Assembly: GCA_021737785.1 (NCBI GenBank)
Contig: JAIPDI010000007.1
Coordinates: 1-64,000 of the forward strand
Length of the DNA stretch: 64,000 bases
Direction: 5' to 3'
From: Deltaproteobacteria bacterium
GTDB lineage: Bacteria; Desulfobacterota; DSM-4660; Desulfatiglandales; Desulfatiglandaceae
A program made the translations under genes and the position numbers. Positions 59,434-64,000 of the stretch are shown piece by piece. The stretch's first letter is position 1. Every line of letters starts with the position of its first letter. The notes below the pieces were generated by a model. That model had not been told where the DNA came from and made no database searches. It saw nothing but the letters and a program-made list of their open reading frames with translations.

Positions 59434-60591
59434 TCAGAGGGTGCTCGATATCACGACCTTTTGAATCTGGCTGGTCCCCTCATAGATCTGGGTGATTTTC
59501 GCATCCCGCATCATCCTCTCCACCGGGTATTCCTTGATATAGCCGTATCCTCCCAGGAGCTGAACCGCGTCGGTGGTGACCTTCATGGCGGTCTCAGCAG
59601 CAAAGAGTTTGGCCATGGCCGAATACCGGATGAGGTCTTTTGAGAGCCGGTCCAGATTTTTGGGTAGCTTTTCAAAAAGGGCGGCGGCCTTGTAGGTCAA
59701 CTGCCTGGCCGCCTCCACCTGGGTGGCCATATCGGCCATCATCCATTGAAGGCCCTGAAATGAAAAAAGCGGTTTGCCGAACTGGGTCCTCTCTTTGGTG
59801 TACTGAATGGCGTAATCCATTGCCCCCTGGGCAATTCCAACAGCCTGAACCGCAACCGGGATACGGGTCAGGTCAAGAGTCTTCATGAGAATGGCAAACC
59901 CCATCCCCTCCCCGGCCAATATGTTTTCCGCCGGGACCCGCACGTCCTCCAGGATGATCTCCACAGTAGAAGATCCGCGAATGCCCATCTTGTTTTCGTG
60001 CTTGCCGATGCTGAACCCGGGGGTTCCCTTTTCCACCACAAATATGCTCGTACCCTTTGTTCCGGGGGCGGACGGATCGGTCCTTGCCGCAATGCACACG
60101 AGATCCGCCACATCCGCGTGGGAGATAAACATCTTGGTGCCGTTGATCACATAATCGTCCCCGTCCCTGATCGCCCGGGTTCGGAGCCCGGAGACATCTG
60201 ATCCGGCGTTCGGTTCGGTAAGGCCGAAGGCCACCAGGTGTTCGCCCGAGGCCAGCTTGGGGAAATATTTCTCCTTTTGTGGGTCGGTTCCGGCAATCAT
60301 GATGGGCGTGGTGCCCAGCTCATGGACAAGTAGTATGACCGATGTGGATGCGCAGACCTTGGCGATCTCCTCGATAATCAGGCAGAGGGAGAACAGACCC
60401 ATTTCAGCGCCGCCGTATTGCTCAGGGAAATCAGCCCCGAACAGGCCGTTGTCCCGCAGGACCTCCACCATGTCCCAGGCGAATTTCCCCTCCTCATCCC
60501 GCTTTTCAGCCCCCGGCGCAATCTGCTCTCTTGCGATGCGCGCCACGGTATCCTTTAGCATCTGTTGTTCTTCTGTAAGATCGTATGACAT
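59434..60591 (-). CDS. Acyl-CoA dehydrogenase
   Basis: A 385-residue FAD enzyme of the acyl-CoA dehydrogenase family that introduces an alpha,beta double bond. Motifs: AFGLTEPNAGSDVSGL (FAD/substrate), KMFISHADVADLV, KERTQFGKPLFSFQGLQ and the C-terminal LLGGYGYIKEYPVER with the catalytic Glu in YEGTSQIQ. ATG 60591 has AAGGAG upstream; an in-frame start at 60630 is rejected for that reason. It heads the minus-strand operon with Liv and ligase genes, so imported acids would be activated and then oxidised. Electron acceptor (ETF) genes are not in the window. Confidence 0.93.
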   Translation of the reverse strand: MSYDLTEEQQMLKDTVARIAREQIAPGAEKRDEEGKFAWDMVEVLRDNGLFGADFPEQYGGAEMGLFSLCLIIEEIAKVCASTSVILLVHELGTTPIMIAGTDPQKEKYFPKLASGEHLVAFGLTEPNAGSDVSGLRTRAIRDGDDYVINGTKMFISHADVADLVCIAARTDPSAPGTKGTSIFVVEKGTPGFSIGKHENKMGIRGSSTVEIILEDVRVPAENILAGEGMGFAILMKTLDLTRIPVAVQAVGIAQGAMDYAIQYTKERTQFGKPLFSFQGLQWMMADMATQVEAARQLTYKAAALFEKLPKNLDRLSKDLIRYSAMAKLFAAETAMKVTTDAVQLLGGYGYIKEYPVERMMRDAKITQIYEGTSQIQKVVISSTL

Positions 60592-60675
60592 GTCTCGCTC
60601 CTTTTCAAAAGGTCTTTGCTTCCTGCTCATGCCCAGTCAAAATCCATGTGTCCCTTTATAAAGACCGGTGAAGGG

Positions 60676-60704
60676 TCATTATCCCTTTTTGGATGTTTTG
60701 TCAA
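60676..60704 (-). promoter_or_regulatory. Promoter of the acyl-CoA dehydrogenase/Liv operon
   Basis: On the minus strand TTGACA (60704-60699) is followed by GATAAT after 15 bases, or TAATGA after 17. It lies back to back with the plus-strand promoter at 60723. Confidence 0.5.
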
Positions 60705-60722
60705 TACCCGAGGCGCAATCCC

Positions 60723-60751
60723 TTGACACCGTGGCTCCCCTATCTTATGGT
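60723..60751 (+). promoter_or_regulatory. Promoter of the acyl-CoA synthetase-like gene
   Basis: TTGACA (60723-60728), a 17-base spacer and TATGGT (60746-60751) face the gene at 60827. The two -35 boxes of the divergent pair are only 18 bases apart, so one regulator could control both. Confidence 0.55.
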
Positions 60752-60826
60752 CCAGCATTCTGAAAAAAATCGTGCCCGAGCCGTGATAAACGGTCAAAAA
60801 GGCGGGTGTCTTGGAAAGGAATCGAC

Positions 60827-62290
60827 ATGATCAAATTCATTGAAGAGAGTCCGTTGTATGAGATCGCCAATCCCAAAAGTATTGCATTTTTTGGAGCTTC
60901 CAACAACATCACCGCCATGGGAACCAATCTCCTTTTATCATTGCAGGCCGCGGGTTTTGAAGGCCCTGTCTACCCGGTTCACTACAAGGAGTCTCAGGTG
61001 CTGGGCCTGAAGGCCTACCCCAGTGTCCTCGATCTGCCGGATGTCCCTGACCTGGCGGTGATAGTGCTTCCCACCCGGATTGTGAACGCTGAAATCGAGG
61101 CGTGCGGCCAAAAAGGGATTCGGAGGGCGATCATCGTTTCCGGCGGGTTTAAAGAGCTTGGAGGGGAGGGGATTGCCCTTGAGAGGGAATTGGTGGAGAT
61201 CGCCCGTCGATACGGCATTCGTGTTCTGGGCCCGAATTGTCTCGGCGTAGCCAACCTTCACCGGCAGGTAAATACCACCTTTATCCCCTATGAAGGGCCG
61301 GCCGGGTTTATCGGTCTGGCATCTCAAAGCGGGAGCCTTGTTACCCAGATGTTTGATTATCTTGCCAGGATGGGCCTGGGATTCAGTACGGCCTTCAGCG
61401 TGGGAAATGAAGCGGATCTCGACCTGATTGATGCCATGGAATATCTGGCGGTTTGTCCCCATACAAAGGTCGTCGCCCTCTATATAGAGGGAATCCGGCG
61501 GGGCAGGGAGTTCGTTGAAGCCGCCCGCTCCATCATCCCCCATAAGCCGGTAGTGGCCCTTTATGTGGGCGGATCCGAGACAGGGAAACACGCCGGTTTT
61601 TCTCATACCGGGGCCCTGGCAGGCCCGGATGAGCTGTATGAAGGGATATTCAGGCAGAGCGGGATCATACGTGCCCGGTCGGTTACCGAATTATTCGATT
61701 TCTGTTGGGTGTTGGGAAGCCAGCCCCTCCCCAAGGGGCCGAGGGTGGTGATTCAGACCCATTCAGGCGGGCCGGGGGCCGCAGCTGCCGACGCCTGCGG
61801 CAGGGCAGGTCTGAATCTCCCTTCACTTTCAGACAAGACGGTGAAGGAGCTGGCACCCTTTGTACCTCGTACCGGGAGCGTCGGCAATCCGGTCGATCTT
61901 ACCTTTACCAAGAATCCTAATGACTTTTATTCGAGTATTCCGGAGATTCTTATCCGGGAAGACCGGGCCGATACCCTCCTCATCTATTTTCTTACCCCGG
62001 CTCAGGTGGTCAAAAGGGCCCTCGTGCAGATGGGGTTGCCCCCGGAACAGGTTGCCGATCAGGTCCTGACCCTTATGGACGAACAGTGCAGCGCTGTTGC
62101 GCGCCTGGCACAGACAAGGGATAAACCGCTTGTGGGGTTTACCTTTCGCAGTCCCGACGACCCATCCATCCGAGGGCTTATGGACCGGGGCGTCCCTGTC
62201 TTTCCGGGACCTGAACGTGCGGCCCGGGCCGTTTCGGCCATGGTGACGTATGGGAAGCGACGAGATGATTGGGAAAAGGATATCAAGTGA
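60827..62290 (+). CDS. NDP-forming acyl-CoA synthetase alpha-like protein
   Basis: This 487-residue protein matches the alpha part of ADP-forming acetate/acyl-CoA ligases: a CoA-binding Rossmann domain (PKSIAFFGASNN), LGPNCLGVAN, the ligase-CoA domain (ASQSGSLVTQ, FSTAFSVGNEADLDLID), and the likely phosphohistidine H260 in FSHTGALAG. It lacks the ATP-grasp beta domain, which must be elsewhere if active. ATG 60827 has GGAAAGGA upstream. It is divergent from the acyl-CoA dehydrogenase operon. It could turn acyl-CoA into acid plus ATP, or the reverse. Confidence 0.83.
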   Translation: MIKFIEESPLYEIANPKSIAFFGASNNITAMGTNLLLSLQAAGFEGPVYPVHYKESQVLGLKAYPSVLDLPDVPDLAVIVLPTRIVNAEIEACGQKGIRRAIIVSGGFKELGGEGIALERELVEIARRYGIRVLGPNCLGVANLHRQVNTTFIPYEGPAGFIGLASQSGSLVTQMFDYLARMGLGFSTAFSVGNEADLDLIDAMEYLAVCPHTKVVALYIEGIRRGREFVEAARSIIPHKPVVALYVGGSETGKHAGFSHTGALAGPDELYEGIFRQSGIIRARSVTELFDFCWVLGSQPLPKGPRVVIQTHSGGPGAAAADACGRAGLNLPSLSDKTVKELAPFVPRTGSVGNPVDLTFTKNPNDFYSSIPEILIREDRADTLLIYFLTPAQVVKRALVQMGLPPEQVADQVLTLMDEQCSAVARLAQTRDKPLVGFTFRSPDDPSIRGLMDRGVPVFPGPERAARAVSAMVTYGKRRDDWEKDIK

Positions 62291-62362
62291 AAGGGGCTTG
62301 AAGGGCAATCGAAACGCAAGGCCAGAATAAAGGTCAGGGTGTGAAACCTTAAATAATTTATT

Positions 62363-62391
62363 TTGACATTGCTTGAAAATACTGGTATCTA
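62363..62391 (+). promoter_or_regulatory. Promoter and leader of pyrR
   Basis: TTGACA (62363-62368), a 17-base spacer and TATCTA (62386-62391) precede pyrR by 151 bases. The leader has two small hairpins: TTCCC/GGGAA (62400-62404 with 62418-62422) and CCTGGAG/CTCCAGG (62435-62441 with 62451-62457). They could be part of regulation, but no PyrR-type attenuator was proven. Confidence 0.45.
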
Positions 62392-62541
62392 AAATACTTT
62401 TCCCTAAAGAAACGTTTGGGAATGTGTCCGACCCCCTGGAGGGTACATCTCTCCAGGATTGCAACTCTTTTATCGTGCGAAAGGTTTTGGCCGGACGCGC
62501 TAAGCGGTATGTGATTCCCTAATTTTGTATCTGGTGTTGCT

Positions 62542-63090
62542 GTGACAAAGTCGGTTATATTGAAACAAAAGGACGTGGCAGAGCGTATTGACAAGATTGC
62601 GCGTCAGATCGTCGAAAAGAACGGCTCTGGAAACGGGGTTGTTCTTATAGGCATCCGTACCGGGGGGGCATTTCTGGCCGCCCGGATCCAGAAGGCCATA
62701 GCCGGTCTGAATGTGCCGATGCCGCCATTGGGCATTCTGGATATCACCCTGTACCGGGATGACTGGACGAGAATCGGCCCGACCCCGGTAGTCGGGCAGA
62801 CCGACCTCCCCTTTTCGGTGGATGACAAATGGGTTATCCTGGTAGATGATGTCCTCTTCACGGGAAGAACGGTTCGGGCTGCCATGGATGCCCTGATGGA
62901 TTTCGGACGCCCAAGAAAGATCGAGCTGGCCATTTTGGCGGACCGTGGAGAAAGTAACCGGGAACTACCGATTTCACCCAATTATGTCGGCGGGGTTTGG
63001 AATACCTCCCCTGAACAGACCATCAATGTCTATTTGAAAGAGGAGGGCTACGATGATCATGTGGCGATTGAGGAAAAAACGGCTGCATGA
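62542..63090 (+). CDS. pyrR: PyrR bifunctional regulator / uracil phosphoribosyltransferase
   Basis: A 182-residue PRT-fold protein. The PRPP loop is VILVDDVLFTGRTVRAA (98-114), and GIRTGGAFLAAR and ITLYRDDW are PyrR signatures. In Gram-positive bacteria PyrR binds pyr mRNA leaders; here RNA binding is not shown. GTG 62542 is the first start in frame. The stop overlaps the next gene by 4 bp (ATGA), so they are coupled. Confidence 0.92.
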   Translation: MTKSVILKQKDVAERIDKIARQIVEKNGSGNGVVLIGIRTGGAFLAARIQKAIAGLNVPMPPLGILDITLYRDDWTRIGPTPVVGQTDLPFSVDDKWVILVDDVLFTGRTVRAAMDALMDFGRPRKIELAILADRGESNRELPISPNYVGGVWNTSPEQTINVYLKEEGYDDHVAIEEKTAA

Positions 63091-64000
63091 AACGAAAAAA
63101 GAAACCTAGGAAGAGGCCTTCATCCCCACCTCTCCTCAGCGCGGAGGAAGAGGGCCTGGTTGCCCAGCTCATTGAGGAGATGGGGATCAGCGCGCCTGTG
63201 GATATTGTAAAAAGGATTCCGAATCCCCTTTCTGCGCGACGTCTCATAGAACTTCTCCCATCAGACGCATCCGTGATTCCCCTGCTGTCAGCCCTGAAAG
63301 CGTCTTTCCAGGACAAAATTGTCGGAAAGGCTGTCAAACGGGCCGTATTCAGGCTCGAACAAAAGGGCATCTCCACAAAGGAGTTTTTTTCTGAAAGGGA
63401 AGATTCTCCTCCCATTCTGAAGCCTTTCCGGAAAGACCCCCCTCAGTGCTATCTCGGACCTGTGAACGGGGCGGGTCTCCGGGCCGTCGGAGTTATCCTG
63501 CACCGGGGAGGGAAAGAGGTCGATACGGGTTTCGGGATTATCTCCGATAAAGAAGGATTCAAGGAGTTCCTATTCCGTACCGTAAGCAGGAGAGACGCAA
63601 AGGAACTGAAAGAACGGTTTCAAAGGGAGGCCGGTCCCTTTGTAGATACATCGCTCGCACACGGAACAACACTCCTGGAGGAGGCCTACCAAAGGGAGGT
63701 ATCACTCAACTCCCATGCGCCGGAGGATTATCTTGAATTGAGGCCGAGGCTTCTGGAACATGCGGCCCCCCTTGAACGGCCGCTGGTTTACGACCTGGTT
63801 TCAGAAAGCGCTGTTTCAGAACACACCCCTACCGATGCGGAAATCAGAGACCTCCTGGAAGACCCGTTGATGGAAACCTGGCTCATTGAACTCGATGCGA
63901 TGACGCCGTTTATGGAAGAGATGTACCGGGTGCATGAGAGTCCCATCGTCCTTTCCCCGGTTCAGAAATCTGCCAGGATCCGGGAGATCCAGGATAAATG
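63087..64000 (+). CDS. Hypothetical protein coupled to pyrR (3' end outside window)
   Basis: At least 304 residues are encoded; the frame is open at the right edge. A very basic start (KRKKKPRKRP) is followed by an acidic-helical body (LSAEEEGLVAQLIEEMGI) and a strand-rich middle (CYLGPVNGAGLRAVGVILHRGG). No enzyme motif is recognised. ATG 63087 overlaps the pyrR stop. The basic N-terminus could bind nucleic acid, which is speculation. Confidence 0.7.
   Translation, partial: MKRKKKPRKRPSSPPLLSAEEEGLVAQLIEEMGISAPVDIVKRIPNPLSARRLIELLPSDASVIPLLSALKASFQDKIVGKAVKRAVFRLEQKGISTKEFFSEREDSPPILKPFRKDPPQCYLGPVNGAGLRAVGVILHRGGKEVDTGFGIISDKEGFKEFLFRTVSRRDAKELKERFQREAGPFVDTSLAHGTTLLEEAYQREVSLNSHAPEDYLELRPRLLEHAAPLERPLVYDLVSESAVSEHTPTDAEIRDLLEDPLMETWLIELDAMTPFMEEMYRVHESPIVLSPVQKSARIREIQDK

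Noticed and set aside
1-64000. CRISPR array, transposase, prophage or integron
   Set aside because: No regularly spaced repeats, DDE/tyrosine recombinase or phage genes were found in any frame.

Overview
The window has the look of a chromosomal segment from an anaerobic, metabolically versatile member of the Desulfobacterota (sulfate-reducer-like deltaproteobacteria). That assignment is inference from gene content: HdrD/GlcF-type Fe-S proteins paired with FAD oxidases, a molybdopterin enzyme, an acetone/acetophenone-carboxylase-like gene set, several Liv-type ABC importers joined to acyl-CoA ligases, sigma-54 signalling, and a fused PurS-PurL with a separate PurQ. No rRNA, transposase, phage gene or CRISPR array was seen. 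One tRNA gene (tRNA-Ser, anticodon UGA) is present.

Layout. 1-6916 (minus strand) is an operon for an ATP-dependent carboxylase/hydantoinase-like complex (HyuA, HyuA, a small zinc-ribbon protein, a URO-D fold protein and HyuB, the last running off the left edge). A TetR regulator heads it, and its promoter is covered by a perfect 20-bp inverted repeat. 7269-9824 holds a methyltransferase, an MBL-fold hydrolase and coaE. 9828-17480 is a redox region: two paralogous FAD-linked oxidases on opposite strands, two CCG/Fe-S proteins and a molybdopterin oxidoreductase whose N-terminal cluster motif has Asp in place of one Cys. 17612-23436 is a signalling region: a NarL-type two-component pair, a small Cys-rich protein, a frameshifted receiver, STAS-like and GAF proteins, and a kinase-like protein without a phosphoacceptor His. 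Then follow rarA, tRNA-Ser, a periplasmic parvulin, and a larE / HyuA-like / HDAC-like gene group. Next are a ClpX-like ATPase lacking the zinc domain, purL-purQ, a thioesterase and a porin.

40554-62290 is an uptake-and-activation region. A membrane sensor kinase, an NtrC-type activator and a substrate-binding protein overlap as one operon. Behind a sigma-54 promoter lies a full Liv-type transporter ending in an acyl-CoA ligase. A second Liv transporter with its own ligase and an acyl-CoA dehydrogenase converges on it from the other strand and is transcribed divergently from an NDP-forming acyl-CoA synthetase-like gene. The likely shared theme is import of organic (perhaps aromatic or branched) acids, CoA activation and oxidation; the substrates cannot be read from the sequence. 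The right end holds pyrR and an unidentified partial gene.

Diverged stem-loop repeats of one type lie in three intergenic gaps (about 15.1, 21.7 and 31.2 kb).
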